From JAEUIT01 sp044220875 (lineage in GTDB: Bacteria > Planctomycetota > Phycisphaerae > Phycisphaerales > SM1A02), in the NCBI GenBank assembly GCA_044220875.1, contig JBGAQH010000001.1:806001-870000 (forward strand): a DNA stretch of 64,000 nucleotides. The letters are read 5' to 3'. Made by a program: the position numbers and the translations under genes. The notes below the pieces were generated by a model that worked only from the letters and a program-made list of their open reading frames with translations, did no database searches and was not told the DNA's origin. This document shows positions 38,043 to 46,464 of this stretch, piece by piece. The stretch's first letter is position 1, and every line of letters begins with the position of its first letter.

Positions 38043-40160
38043 TCAGAGCGGAGGAGTGAGGCGTCCCTCAAGCCAACTGCGGAGTCGCGCCGCGGCGAGG
38101 CTCTGCTCGCCGGCCTGCTGGGCGTTGAGGATCGCAAGGTGCGCTTCCGTGAAGCGGCCCTGCATCGCCCGCCAGGAGCCGAGGAGGAAGAGGGCGTCGC
38201 GTGACGTTGCCGTCTGCCGCGATGCGACCTCCGCGGTCTGTTCGAGCAGGCGGACGCGATCGACGAGCTGTTCGCTCAGCGGCACGGTCGCGACGAGACT
38301 CGGATCGGTGCTCAGCGCCTGTCGCATGACGCTGGCGGATCCGCTGATGTCCTCGAGCATCGCCAGCGAGAGCGCGTAGCCCATGAGCGAGCGGGTGTTG
38401 CCCGGATCGGCGTCATGAAGCCGAGCGAACGTGTCGGCGGAGGAGCGGGGGAAGCCGTTCGAGAGGAGATCCCACGCCTCGGCCTCCGCGGGCGAACTTG
38501 CGGGCAGGGCGGTCGGCACGCTTGTCGCGGGCTGCGTGTAGACGGCGCTGGTGACCGCGGGCGTCGAGCCGTAATAGTTGTTGATCGTGGTCACGCTCGG
38601 CACGGCGTAGGTCGGCGTCCAGGCGTACACCGGCGTGCACCACGAGGCGGGGACTTCGCGATAGACGATGTAGTTGGAGTACCAGGTTCCGCAGGGCGAC
38701 CAGCAGGGGCGACACCAGCGGTAGCGCGGCGGGCAGTTCACGACGACCGAGCCGCAGTAGCCGTCCCACCACGGATCGTTCCAGCTCGAGCAGAGCGGCG
38801 AGCCCCAACTGCTGTAGAAGAGGCCGAACGAGAAGCCACCGTGACCGAAGCCGACGCCGAACGAGAAGCCATCATGGTCCCAGCCGTTCCAGCAGCTGTA
38901 TGAGCCGTAGAGCGGGGCGTGCCAGCGGTGACCCCAATGGTGATCGTCGTACCCGTGGTGATCGCCGTGATGGCCCCACGAGTTGTTGGCGTAGGTGATG
39001 TTGGTGATGTAGTTGACGCTGCCGCCGTTCGACGCCACCGCGCCGCTGGCGCTCGAGGCCTTGCTCGGGTGCAGGTCGACGCCGGAGAGGCGGCTTCCGA
39101 CGATGCGATCGCGCGTATCCGGTCGGCCGGTGCGGTCGCCGACGAGCGAGGGCCGCTCCGTCCGGGGACGACCGGCATCGCCAAGGCTCGGTCGGTCGGG
39201 CCGATTGTTGGGGCGCTCGCCGAAGTTGTCGCGAATCGGGTCAACGGTGCCGCTGTTGCCGCCGTCACCCTTCGTGCCATTGCCGCCGTTGCTGCCGCGG
39301 CCGCCGCGATCGGTCGGAACCGTCGGGCGAGTCGGCTGGACGACCGGACGAGTGAAGGGTCGACCTGCGGGCGTGCGATCGACGTCAGGCTTCGTCACCG
39401 GAGTGCGCGGAAGGGGCCGCGGATTGGGCTGCGTGGTCGGGGCGTCCGGACGCGCGGGGCCATCGACCGATCGACCAGGACGGGTGGGCGTTGTCGGCGG
39501 GGTGTTCGGGCGGCCCGGATTGGAAGGCGGGGTGGGTCGACCGACATCCGGCGCGCTCGGCCGAGTGGTCGGATGGTCGCTGCCGGGAGAGGTGGGGCGG
39601 GAGGGGGGCCGACCGACGTCGGGCGACGAGGGACGCGACGGGGGGACGACCGGCTTGCCGACGTCGGGCGACGAGGGACGCGACGGGGGGACGACCGGCT
39701 TGCCGACATCGGGCGAAGAGGGCCGCGACGGCGGCACCACCGGCCTGCTCGGCGGATCGGCGGGAGGACGCGTGGGAGGGGCAGAGGGGCGCGTCGGCGG
39801 GGCGTCGTCGCCGCGTCGAGGAGGGTTCGAGGGCGGGTCGCTGGGCCGGGTCGGCGGATCGGCGGGTCGCGACGGAGTCTGGGCCTTTGACGGCGCCGAG
39901 GGACGCGAGGGAGTGTCCAGACGAGGCTGCGAAGGGGCAATCGGTCGGCTCGGACCCGACGGGCGGCTCGGGGCTTCTCGACCGGGGCTGGTCGGTCGAC
40001 CGGTCGGGGCACCGTCATGACCGCGATCGCCCTCGCCGCGATCGGCAAAGGTCGAGCTGGCGATGAGCGGTGGCGTCAGCAAGACGCCAAGCAGTGCGAC
40101 CAGCGGCAGTGTGCGATGGGACGCGGACGAGAGGGACTGGCGATGTGAGCGACCGGACAC
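38043..40160 (-). CDS. secreted proline/arginine-rich repeat protein with TPR-like C-terminus
   Basis: 705 residues from a GTG with GAGGAT upstream; the signal peptide is around SHRTLPLVALLGVLLTPP. Residues about 40-310 are Pro/Ser/Arg-rich and disordered, including three exact or near-exact 15-residue repeats (PSRPSSPDVGKPVVP). Next is a Gly/Trp/His/Tyr-rich segment (WGHHGDHHGYDDHHWG), then a cysteine-containing stretch with CxPCWSPC-like spacing, and finally an alpha-helical region (about 560-705) that reads like TPR repeats (ALFLLGSWRAMQGRFTEAHL). The His-rich patch could bind metal. Cell-surface structural or assembly protein is my inference; no family recognised. Confidence 0.7.
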   Translation of the reverse strand: MSGRSHRQSLSSASHRTLPLVALLGVLLTPPLIASSTFADRGEGDRGHDGAPTGRPTSPGREAPSRPSGPSRPIAPSQPRLDTPSRPSAPSKAQTPSRPADPPTRPSDPPSNPPRRGDDAPPTRPSAPPTRPPADPPSRPVVPPSRPSSPDVGKPVVPPSRPSSPDVGKPVVPPSRPSSPDVGRPPSRPTSPGSDHPTTRPSAPDVGRPTPPSNPGRPNTPPTTPTRPGRSVDGPARPDAPTTQPNPRPLPRTPVTKPDVDRTPAGRPFTRPVVQPTRPTVPTDRGGRGSNGGNGTKGDGGNSGTVDPIRDNFGERPNNRPDRPSLGDAGRPRTERPSLVGDRTGRPDTRDRIVGSRLSGVDLHPSKASSASGAVASNGGSVNYITNITYANNSWGHHGDHHGYDDHHWGHRWHAPLYGSYSCWNGWDHDGFSFGVGFGHGGFSFGLFYSSWGSPLCSSWNDPWWDGYCGSVVVNCPPRYRWCRPCWSPCGTWYSNYIVYREVPASWCTPVYAWTPTYAVPSVTTINNYYGSTPAVTSAVYTQPATSVPTALPASSPAEAEAWDLLSNGFPRSSADTFARLHDADPGNTRSLMGYALSLAMLEDISGSASVMRQALSTDPSLVATVPLSEQLVDRVRLLEQTAEVASRQTATSRDALFLLGSWRAMQGRFTEAHLAILNAQQAGEQSLAAARLRSWLEGRLTPPL
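39613..39747 (-). repeat. three 45-bp tandem repeats inside the Pro-rich protein
   Basis: Units start at 39613, 39658 and 39703. The first two are identical; the third differs at several positions. Each encodes 15 residues of the Pro/Ser/Arg-rich region, so unit changes keep the frame. Confidence 0.9.
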
Positions 40161-40463
40161 GGTGTGATCCTCGGCTCGAGGCCTCTCTTCGGCGCGACGA
40201 CCATGGGCGGCACACGAGAAAGGCAAGACTGAACGACCTGCGGGGCAGCGCGATGCCGCGCTGTGTGACGAATCTACGACGCGAGCCCGCGCCGCTCCAT
40301 TCCGAATTCCAAACGAAGCAGCCAAAACAGGTTGAACCGCCTGACGGAGCACCCTCAAACAGAGACTCGCCCGCCTTGCGTGCCCATCCGGGATGGAAGG
40401 CACGCTCAGCGGGCGAGTGGTTCGGATTCGAGTGGCTATGGCTCAGTCAGTCTCGCCGTCCGG
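40161..40463. other. intergenic region between two low-complexity protein genes
   Basis: About 300 bp containing the terminator hairpin of the upstream minus-strand gene and, between it and the GTG at 40160, a less GC-rich stretch (around 40300-40340) likely to carry the promoter. A TAGATT hexamer on the minus strand near 40274 is a candidate -10. No credible open frame. Confidence 0.4.
40365..40418 (-). terminator. strong hairpin terminator after the Arg/Gly-rich gene
   Basis: ACTCGCCCGC pairs with GCGGGCGAGT, and nested inside GCGTGCC pairs with GGCACGC and CATCC with GGATG. On the minus strand the stem is followed by CTCTGTTTG. It lies 45 bp beyond the stop codon. Confidence 0.8.
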
Positions 40464-41468
40464 TTACTCGGGGCGTTCGGGGCGATTGTCGCGATCGCCC
40501 ATGTCGGCACCGTCTCGGTCATTCCGCGGCCCCTGATCGTGGGGCGGCCGCCCATCGCGGTCCAGAGGTCCGAGATTGCCCGGTCCGCGGCCCTCACCAT
40601 CGGGGCCTGGACGTCGATCCGGGCCTGGACCACCCTGAAAACCGTCCTCGCGTCCCCGTTCACGACCCTGTCGAGGTCCGATGTCACCCCGTCCTGCTTC
40701 GCGCGGCGGCGGGCCCTGGCGATCCGTCTCAGGCCTCATGCCGCGGCGTCCTTCACCGCGTCCGTCCTGACGCATGCCCTGCCCCATGCCCTGCCGCATG
40801 CCCGGTCTCATGCCCGGTCTCATGCCCGGTCTCATGCCCGGTCTCATGCCCTCCCGCATGCCCCGGCCCTCACCGCGCGGTGCGGGCCGGAAGCCGTCGT
40901 CGTTCGGGATCGGTCGCGGTCCCATCTCGCCACGTTCACCGCGGAAGCGGCCGCCGCGTCGTTCGCCACCACGGCCCTGGTCGTCGGGGCGAGGTCCGCT
41001 CTGGCGTGGGCCGCCCTGTTCCTGCCAGCGCTTGCCGCGTTCGCGGTTCGGCTGGGCGTCGGGGCCGCGTCGGTCGTCCGCTCCACCTTGCGGTCCGCGG
41101 AAGCCTTGCATGGCGTCGCGCCGCTCCGCCAGCCGTTCCCGGGCGATCTTCTGGAATCGCTCCGGCATGGCGTCGAGCAGCGAATCGCGAATCTCATCGA
41201 ACGTCGCGCCGGCCTGTACCTGCTCGCGGACGTACTCGCGCAACCGGGCCCTGAGATCGTCAGGCACCCCGGCGCGGTCGCGCTGCGGACGATTCACCTC
41301 GTCGCGCGGACCGTTGTCGTGCGGGGGTGGGGGCGGCGGCGCCTCGCGCCGCTCGTCGCCACCGGCCTGAGCCATTGCGTTCATGGCGACACCTGATGCC
41401 ACGGCGGTTCCCAGCAGGGTGAGCATCACCGCGCCGAGCCGCCAACTCGATCGAATTCGAACTGTCAT
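40464..41468 (-). CDS. secreted Arg/Gly/Pro-rich low-complexity protein
   Basis: 334 residues. Start ATG with TTGGAG upstream; signal peptide MTLLGTAVASGVAMNAMAQA. A short folded helical part (about residues 65-120: LRARLREYVREQVQAGATF, MPERFQKIARERLAERRDA) is followed by about 200 residues of disordered Arg/Gly/Asp/Pro sequence, with a run of GMRP tetrapeptides from a 12-bp DNA repeat. It precedes the Pro-rich repeat protein on the same strand. Function unknown; the composition suggests an extracellular polymer- or nucleic-acid-binding protein. Confidence 0.65.
   Translation of the reverse strand: MTVRIRSSWRLGAVMLTLLGTAVASGVAMNAMAQAGGDERREAPPPPPPHDNGPRDEVNRPQRDRAGVPDDLRARLREYVREQVQAGATFDEIRDSLLDAMPERFQKIARERLAERRDAMQGFRGPQGGADDRRGPDAQPNRERGKRWQEQGGPRQSGPRPDDQGRGGERRGGRFRGERGEMGPRPIPNDDGFRPAPRGEGRGMREGMRPGMRPGMRPGMRPGMRQGMGQGMRQDGRGEGRRGMRPETDRQGPPPREAGRGDIGPRQGRERGREDGFQGGPGPDRRPGPDGEGRGPGNLGPLDRDGRPPHDQGPRNDRDGADMGDRDNRPERPE
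40773..40868 (-). repeat. 12-bp tandem repeat encoding GMRP units
   Basis: Eight units of period 12, each beginning CATGCC (40773 to 40857); the four central units are identical. In frame, they encode GM(R/G)(P/Q) tetrapeptides. Confidence 0.9.
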
Positions 41469-41644
41469 GTGCGTTCTCCAAGTGCATTCGCCCGCTGCGA
41501 CTCACATGGGCGTTGCAGGAGTTTGACGGCTGGCGTGCCACATCGCTTGCCGGCATCGGGCAAATGCGGGGGAGATCGACGTCATGAAGCGCAAGGCGGT
41601 CCGATCAGCCACGGAGCCGCAGCGCCCGCCGGAGGGCGAAACGA

Positions 41645-41683
41645 AACGCCCCGCCCAGCGCGGGTCGCGCGGGGCGGGGCGTT
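41645..41683 (-). terminator. terminator downstream of tRNA-Cys
   Basis: AACGCCCCGCC and its inverse GGCGGGGCGTT form an 11-bp stem just past the tRNA 3' end; the minus strand continues CGTTTCGCC. Confidence 0.7.
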
Positions 41684-41690
41684 CGTTCAA

Positions 41691-41764
41691 AGGCCGGAGC
41701 GGGATTTGAACCCGCGAATCACGGATTTGCAATCCGTTCCCTTAGGCCACTTGGGTATCCGGCC
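41691..41764 (-). tRNA. tRNA-Cys (GCA)
   Basis: A 74-nt cloverleaf on the minus strand: acceptor stem GGCCGGA/TCCGGCC, anticodon stem ACGGA/TCCGT with loop TTGCAAA giving anticodon GCA, and a T arm GCGGG-TTCGAAT-CCCGC. The discriminator is U, as required for cysteine identity. CCA is not encoded. Confidence 0.95.
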
Positions 41765-41802
41765 AGACTCCCCTTGGCTGCTGTTCGCCCCAAGGGACAC
41801 GC

Positions 41803-41831
41803 ATCTTGGCAAGTCACATCGTCAGCGTCAA
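41803..41831 (-). promoter_or_regulatory. candidate tRNA-Cys promoter
   Basis: On the minus strand TTGACG (41826-41831) and CAAGAT (41803-41808) are 17 nt apart, about 38 bp upstream of the tRNA 5' end. The -35 is the best match to TTGACA seen in the window near a gene start. Confidence 0.4.
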
Positions 41832-42000
41832 ACCTCGCCTTTGGGGAAGGCTCGACTTCGTCGCCGTCACAGGCTCTCCACACCGCGATCCCGAATCGCC
41901 GATGGTCCATATCGGGCTGTGGCGGGTACTCTGCAGCCGAAGCGTGCACTGTCCAGCCAGAGGTCATCAAGTGCGATCAGCATCTGGCGGAGGATCCGTT

Positions 42001-42975
42001 ATGAAGACGTCAGCGGCATCGAATCGCGTCGGGCATCTTCTCGCATGCGTCGCGTCGGGAGCCGCGTGCGCGTTCCTGGTCGCCGATCCGCCCAAGTCAT
42101 CCCCGCCCGCCTCGGGCGAGAGCACCGGGAAACCCACGGTGATCCCAGGCGTGGAGGAGGCTCGACAGGCGACGCCGCCGCTTCTGCGGGAGGGGAGCTT
42201 CATCACCCGCACGATCGGAACCCTCCACGAGGATCCGAAGAGACATGAATGGACTTTCACGCCGCAGGCCGTCGACCGGTCGGGATTGACTCGCGACTTC
42301 ATCCTGCTGCCGAATGAGGCGCTGGGCGAGGCGACCCGGACCGCCCGGCTCGCGCCCGCGGCCATCGCATTCGAGCTCACCGGCGAGATCTTCATCTATC
42401 ACGGCCGCAACTACGTGCTGCCGTCGCTCATGTCGCCCTTCGTCGCGCAGCCGGCGGCACAGCAGCCGGTGACCAAGCCCGCGCCGTCGGCACCCCCAGC
42501 GGTGAAGGAGCCGCCGCCAGCGCTGCCGCAGGACGAGGAGGCGATCGCGAAGGAGCTCGAGCGCCGACTCGCCGAGAAGATCGACCGTCTCCCGAAGCCG
42601 GCGCTCGCACCGCCGACGAATCGGCGCGAGAGCGCCGAGACGAGCGGCGGCTCGCCGACGGCGACGTCCGACGCACCGAAGGCGCCGCCCATGCGCGGCG
42701 ACACGCAGATCCAGAGTCGGCGCGGTCAGCTCGTGCGCGACAACGCGACCGGCGGCTGGCGCTATGTCTTCGAGGGGCAGCTTGCCGAGGGCGGCGAGCC
42801 ATCGATGGAGGTGCTTCCCTGCCTCGCCCTCGAGCGCATCGAGACGAGCGTGCGGCAGAGCGACGTGGCCCTGCCCCTCGTCGTCACCGGTTCGACCACG
42901 GTCTTCGAGGGCCGCACCTATCTCCTGCCCTCGATCTTCCGCGTCGCCCGTGGCGGCAAGGGCATCAACCCATGA
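42001..42975 (+). CDS. exported protein with a duplicated domain
   Basis: 324 residues; the ATG has GGAGG about 8 nt upstream. An N-terminal hydrophobic stretch (HLLACVASGAACAFLVAD) is a signal peptide. Two related segments of about 80 residues follow (about 65-145 and 235-315): the first ends FELTGEIFIYHGRNYVLPSL, the second LVVTGSTTVFEGRTYLLPSI, and each starts with a strand-turn-strand around WTFTPQ or WRYVFEG. They are joined by a Pro/Ala-rich linker with a charged helix (IAKELERRLAEKIDRLPK). I recognise no named family; similar proteins with terminal GRxYLLPS blocks are plausible planctomycete surface proteins. Confidence 0.72.
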   Translation: MKTSAASNRVGHLLACVASGAACAFLVADPPKSSPPASGESTGKPTVIPGVEEARQATPPLLREGSFITRTIGTLHEDPKRHEWTFTPQAVDRSGLTRDFILLPNEALGEATRTARLAPAAIAFELTGEIFIYHGRNYVLPSLMSPFVAQPAAQQPVTKPAPSAPPAVKEPPPALPQDEEAIAKELERRLAEKIDRLPKPALAPPTNRRESAETSGGSPTATSDAPKAPPMRGDTQIQSRRGQLVRDNATGGWRYVFEGQLAEGGEPSMEVLPCLALERIETSVRQSDVALPLVVTGSTTVFEGRTYLLPSIFRVARGGKGINP

Positions 42976-42988
42976 GCCGCGTCGTCGC

Positions 42989-43519
42989 ATGAGCGAGGCG
43001 ATGCAGGTCCGCCGCGTCGAGGACGGCGACTGGGACGCGATCGCGCGGCTCACGAACGTCTACATCGCCGGCACCGCCGTGCACTTCGGCACCGAACCGG
43101 TGAGCGGCGCCGAGTTGCGCGACGCCTGGTGGCCGCGCCGCGAGCGCTATCCCTTCCTCGTCGCCGTCGACGGCGGCGGGCGATTCCTCGGCTACGCGAA
43201 GGCGGGCACGTGGCGCGAGCGGGCCGCGTACGCGTGGACCGCCGAGGTCGGCATTTACGTCGAGGCCCACGCCCACGGCCGCGGCGTCGGAACGGCGCTC
43301 TATCGCGAGCTGGTGGACGCGTGCCGCGCCCGCGGGTTCCAGTCGCTGGTCGGCGGCATCACGCTTCCCAACGACGCCTCCTGCAGTTTGCACGAATCGT
43401 TGGGCTTCCGGCGCGTGGCGACGTTTGCCCGCGCCGGCTGGAAGCTCGGCGCATGGCATGACGTCGCATTCTTCCAGCTCATGCTCGGCGACGGCGCGGC
43501 GCCGCCGCCGCTGCCGTAG
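42989..43519 (+). CDS. GNAT acetyltransferase, phosphinothricin acetyltransferase-like
   Basis: 176 residues. TAEVGIYVEAHAHGRGVGTAL carries motif A (RGVGTAL), and QSLVGGITLPNDASCSLHES with LGFRRVATFARAGWKLGAWHDV is typical of the PAT/Bar-like subfamily that N-acetylates small amines such as phosphinothricin or methionine sulfoximine. The ATG at 42989 is 13 bp after the preceding stop; a six-codon mini-frame overlaps the junction and is probably meaningless. True substrate unknown. Confidence 0.85.
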   Translation: MSEAMQVRRVEDGDWDAIARLTNVYIAGTAVHFGTEPVSGAELRDAWWPRRERYPFLVAVDGGGRFLGYAKAGTWRERAAYAWTAEVGIYVEAHAHGRGVGTALYRELVDACRARGFQSLVGGITLPNDASCSLHESLGFRRVATFARAGWKLGAWHDVAFFQLMLGDGAAPPPLP

Positions 43520-43539
43520 CGGGCGACCTGAGCGCCGCG

Positions 43540-44025
43540 TTAGGCCTTGGCGACCTCGGTCACCTTCACCATCTTCGGGGCCTTGCCGCGCGGCGAGCCC
43601 TGCGAATCGACCGGCGTCGCGCCGATCTTCTTCACCACGTCCATGCCGTCGGTCACCTTGCCGAACGCCGTGTACTGGCGATCGAGGTGCTGGCACTGCT
43701 CGCGGGTGAGGCAGACGAAGAACTGGCTGCCGGCGCTGTTGGGATCGGCCGAGCGGGCCATCGAGAGGACGCCCGGCTCGTGCTTGCGGTCGTTGAATTC
43801 GGCCTTCACGTTCCAGCCCGGACCGCCGGTGCCGTCGCCGCGCGGGCAGCCGCCCTGAATGACGAAGCCCGGGAGGATCCGGTGAAAGGAGAGGCCGTCG
43901 TAGAAGCCCTTGCGGGCGAGCTTCAGGAAGTTCTCGGCGTGGTTCGGGGCGACGTCGTTCCAGAGTTCGACGGTGAAGGTGCCCTGGTCGGTCTCGATCG
44001 TCGCGGTCGGATAGCTGCTGCTCAT
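43540..44025 (-). CDS. cyclophilin-type peptidyl-prolyl isomerase (cytoplasmic)
   Basis: 161 residues, a single cyclophilin domain without signal peptide. Active-site blocks GLSFHRILPGFVIQGG (His-Arg), GVLSMARS, SAGSQFFVCL and YTAFGKVTDGMDVV are intact. Last gene of a minus-strand trio (cyclophilin, MFS transporter, cyclophilin). A TACACT hexamer at 44060-44065 could give it its own promoter with a leader of about 28 nt and GAGGAACG as ribosome binding site. Confidence 0.93.
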   Translation of the reverse strand: MSSSYPTATIETDQGTFTVELWNDVAPNHAENFLKLARKGFYDGLSFHRILPGFVIQGGCPRGDGTGGPGWNVKAEFNDRKHEPGVLSMARSADPNSAGSQFFVCLTREQCQHLDRQYTAFGKVTDGMDVVKKIGATPVDSQGSPRGKAPKMVKVTEVAKA

Positions 44026-44040
44026 GGCGTTCCTCGGGGG

Positions 44041-45315
44041 TCAGTGGTTTGGGGCGGGGAGTGTAGCGGTTTCCAGCTGCGATCGGCGGGCTCGCAGCCA
44101 CCACGCAAGCATCACACCGACGATGGCGGTGAGCGCGGCGAGCACGAGGAACGCGCGATCGCTCGCGAGTCCGAGATTGCGGACGCCGACGAAGAGCAGC
44201 GATCCCACGCCGCCCATCACGAAGCTCATGGCGTTCGCGGTGCCGAGGAAGCGACCCCGCTCGCCGTCGGGCGAGAGCGCCTGAAGCATCGACTGGAGCG
44301 GGATGATGTAGAAGCCGGCGACGAGCCCCATCGCCGAGAGCAGCGCCCCGACCAGCCACGGGTTGCGCGGGCCCGTGCCCAGGAGCGCGAACGAGAGCGT
44401 GAGCCCCAGCGCGCCCAACGGCACGAGGGCCGGGCGCAGCCGGTCGCCGGAGAGCCACGCCGCGGCGATGCAGCCGACGCCGATGGCCACCGCCATCGCG
44501 GCCGAGAGGTAGCTCGATTCGGTCTCGGTGATCGAGAGGAGCGTCGTGTAGTCGGGAATGATGAGAAGGATCGTCGCGGCGAGGAAGTAGAAGAACGTCC
44601 ACGCGAGGGCCACGACGAGGAGCGGCCCGCGGGCCATGCTGCGCAGCGACTGCCAGTAGGTCGAGAAGGGGTTCGGGTCGAGCGGCAGGTCGGGCCGCTG
44701 CGGGGCGAGCTTCGGAAGCGTGAGCGCGGTGAGCAGTCCGCCGAGGACGAACGCAAGCATCGCGAGGCCGGGGAGCCAGAAGCCGAAGGGATCCTGTCCG
44801 GCGTGGGCGAGCCGAAAGCGCTGGGCGACGACGCCGCCGACGATCATGCCGGTGATGACCGCGACGTTGGTCGCCATGTTGATGATGCCGTTGGCCCGGC
44901 CGAGCTGCGGACGGTCGACGAGCTCCGCGATCATGCCGTACTTCACCGGACCGAAGAAGCTCGAGACCATCGCGAACGCGACGAGCGCGCCGACCGCGAG
45001 CAGGGCGCTGTCGGCGTGAAAGGAGACGATGGTGATGATCGCGACGCCGATCGACGCGAGCTTCAGGCCGACGGTCGTGCGGCTCTTGCTGAAGCGATCC
45101 GCCATGCGGCCGCCGAAGGCGCTCAGGATCACGAAGGGGGCGGTGAACGCGACGCCGACCCAGCCCTGGCCGCCCGCGCCGAGCCGTCCGTCCCACGGCC
45201 CGCCCGTGGCGACGGCGAAGCTCAGCAGCGACTTCAGCACGTTGTCGCTGGCCGCCTCGAAGAACTGCGTCGCGAGCAGCGAGAGAAATCCCGCGTTCCA
45301 GAGCGGCCTGCGCAT
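44041..45315 (-). CDS. MFS transporter, LplT-like
   Basis: 424 residues with about twelve membrane helices. MRRPLWNAGFLSLLATQFFEAASDNVLKS at the start (quoted in part: LSLLATQFFEAASDN) and VILSAFGGRMADRFSKS after the second helix are typical of the LplT/Aas-associated branch, which flips lysophospholipids; GPVKYGMIAELVDRPQLGRA also fits. The substrate is an inference. It starts 9 bp after the larger cyclophilin and ends 15 bp before the smaller one. Confidence 0.8.
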   Translation of the reverse strand: MRRPLWNAGFLSLLATQFFEAASDNVLKSLLSFAVATGGPWDGRLGAGGQGWVGVAFTAPFVILSAFGGRMADRFSKSRTTVGLKLASIGVAIITIVSFHADSALLAVGALVAFAMVSSFFGPVKYGMIAELVDRPQLGRANGIINMATNVAVITGMIVGGVVAQRFRLAHAGQDPFGFWLPGLAMLAFVLGGLLTALTLPKLAPQRPDLPLDPNPFSTYWQSLRSMARGPLLVVALAWTFFYFLAATILLIIPDYTTLLSITETESSYLSAAMAVAIGVGCIAAAWLSGDRLRPALVPLGALGLTLSFALLGTGPRNPWLVGALLSAMGLVAGFYIIPLQSMLQALSPDGERGRFLGTANAMSFVMGGVGSLLFVGVRNLGLASDRAFLVLAALTAIVGVMLAWWLRARRSQLETATLPAPNH

Positions 45316-45324
45316 GGGGGGAGT

Positions 45325-46425
45325 CTACCGATCCGGCTGCTTCGGCAAGTCCCGGGCCGGCGCGGCAACCGGCTCGACGCGCCGGTCCGGACGTCCCTTG
45401 CCCGCGCTCCGCGGCGGCGCGGGCACGAGCTCGGCCTTCGTCACCATCGGCAGCGTCTTCGGTCGGCCGGTGGTGAGGTCGGCGATCTCCTCGTCGGCGA
45501 TCTTCAGGATCGTCTCCGCCCCCTCGACCGCCCATCCGAAGGCGCAGTACTGGGCGTCAAGCCGCGCCGTGCCCTCGCGCGAGAGGCAGAAGAAGTACTG
45601 GCTGCCCGCGGAGTCCGGCGGATCGCTGCGGGCCATGGAAATGACGCCGAAGTCGTGCTTCAGCTCGCTCGGCTCGAGGGGCAGGTCGTACCCGGCATTG
45701 CCGTCACCCGTCGCGGTCGGATCGCCGCCCTGGATGACGAAGGGCTGGCCCTCGCGGTTGAACTTCACGATGCGATGGAACGGCGTGCCGTCGTAGAAGC
45801 CGTTCTCGGCGAGCGAGCGGAAGTTCCACGCTGTGTTCGGCGCCATGTTCGGGGCGAGGGCCACGCGAATGTCGCCGTGATCGGTGTGCAGCAGCACGTC
45901 GCGGTCGGCGTATATGCGCACGCCGCTTCGCACGATCGGGTCGCCCTTCGGCCAGCTTGCCTTGAGCGCGACGTACTCCTCCTTCTCCTCGAGGAGCCGA
46001 TCGCCCCAGCCGATGATCCTCGTGTATTCGGTCTTGCCGTCGCTGCGGATCGCCTTCGCCGTGCGCCAGAGCGGACGGTTCAGCAGCGGCTGCACGACCC
46101 ACGGACTGCCGATCGGCTCGCCGGCCTTGGCGAGCTGCACCCAGTGCGCCGTGGGGATCTCGAGCAGGGCGGGCAGACGCTCCGCGAGATCGAAGGTCGC
46201 GCCGGCGGTGACCTCGGCCTTGCCGCGCAGCGCGCCGTCGCCGTCGAGGAGGAGCAGGTCGAAGGTCTGGTCGCCGCCGCCGCCCTCGAGCGTTGCTGGG
46301 ATCGCCTTGCCCACGCCATGGAAGAGGCCGTCGATCCGCAGCGCCACGCCTTGGGCGAGGGCGTGCGAGGCGGCCACCATGGATGCGGCGGCCATCAGCG
46401 CGCCGTTCACTCTGCGAAAGTTCAT
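45325..46425 (-). CDS. exported cyclophilin with N-terminal extension
   Basis: 366 residues. Signal peptide MNFRRVNGALMAAASMVAASHALAQ (start with GAGGAG about 7 nt upstream). Residues about 25-175 are an all-beta region I do not recognise. Residues about 180-335 are a cyclophilin domain: GTPFHRIVKFN, PFVIQGGDPTATGDG, GVISMARSDPPDSAGSQYFF, YCAFGWAVEGAETI. It should assist folding in the periplasm, complementing the cytoplasmic paralogue two genes downstream. Confidence 0.88.
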   Translation of the reverse strand: MNFRRVNGALMAAASMVAASHALAQGVALRIDGLFHGVGKAIPATLEGGGGDQTFDLLLLDGDGALRGKAEVTAGATFDLAERLPALLEIPTAHWVQLAKAGEPIGSPWVVQPLLNRPLWRTAKAIRSDGKTEYTRIIGWGDRLLEEKEEYVALKASWPKGDPIVRSGVRIYADRDVLLHTDHGDIRVALAPNMAPNTAWNFRSLAENGFYDGTPFHRIVKFNREGQPFVIQGGDPTATGDGNAGYDLPLEPSELKHDFGVISMARSDPPDSAGSQYFFCLSREGTARLDAQYCAFGWAVEGAETILKIADEEIADLTTGRPKTLPMVTKAELVPAPPRSAGKGRPDRRVEPVAAPARDLPKQPDR

Positions 46426-46450
46426 TGAAGCACTCCTCGGACGAGGCCAA

Positions 46451-46456
46451 TACACT
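46451..46456 (+). promoter_or_regulatory. TACACT -10-like hexamer before gatB
   Basis: TACACT (within AATACACT) ends 8 nt before the gatB ATG, with no ribosome binding site between. Supports leaderless transcription. Confidence 0.4.
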
Positions 46457-46464
46457 GGCGAACC

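Noticed and set aside
39613..39747. Possible CRISPR array
   Set aside because: Units are contiguous without spacers and are coding.
41583..41708. 42-codon frame running into tRNA-Cys
   Set aside because: Arg-rich, overlaps a terminator hairpin and the tRNA, no ribosome binding site.
42971..42991. Six-codon frame between the duplicated-domain protein and the GNAT gene
   Set aside because: Too short to support, and nothing indicates it is a leader peptide.
45322..45327. TAGACT 6 nt before the MFS start as a leaderless promoter
   Set aside because: Its first three bases are the TAG stop of the upstream cyclophilin gene 9 bp away; coupling within an operon is simpler.
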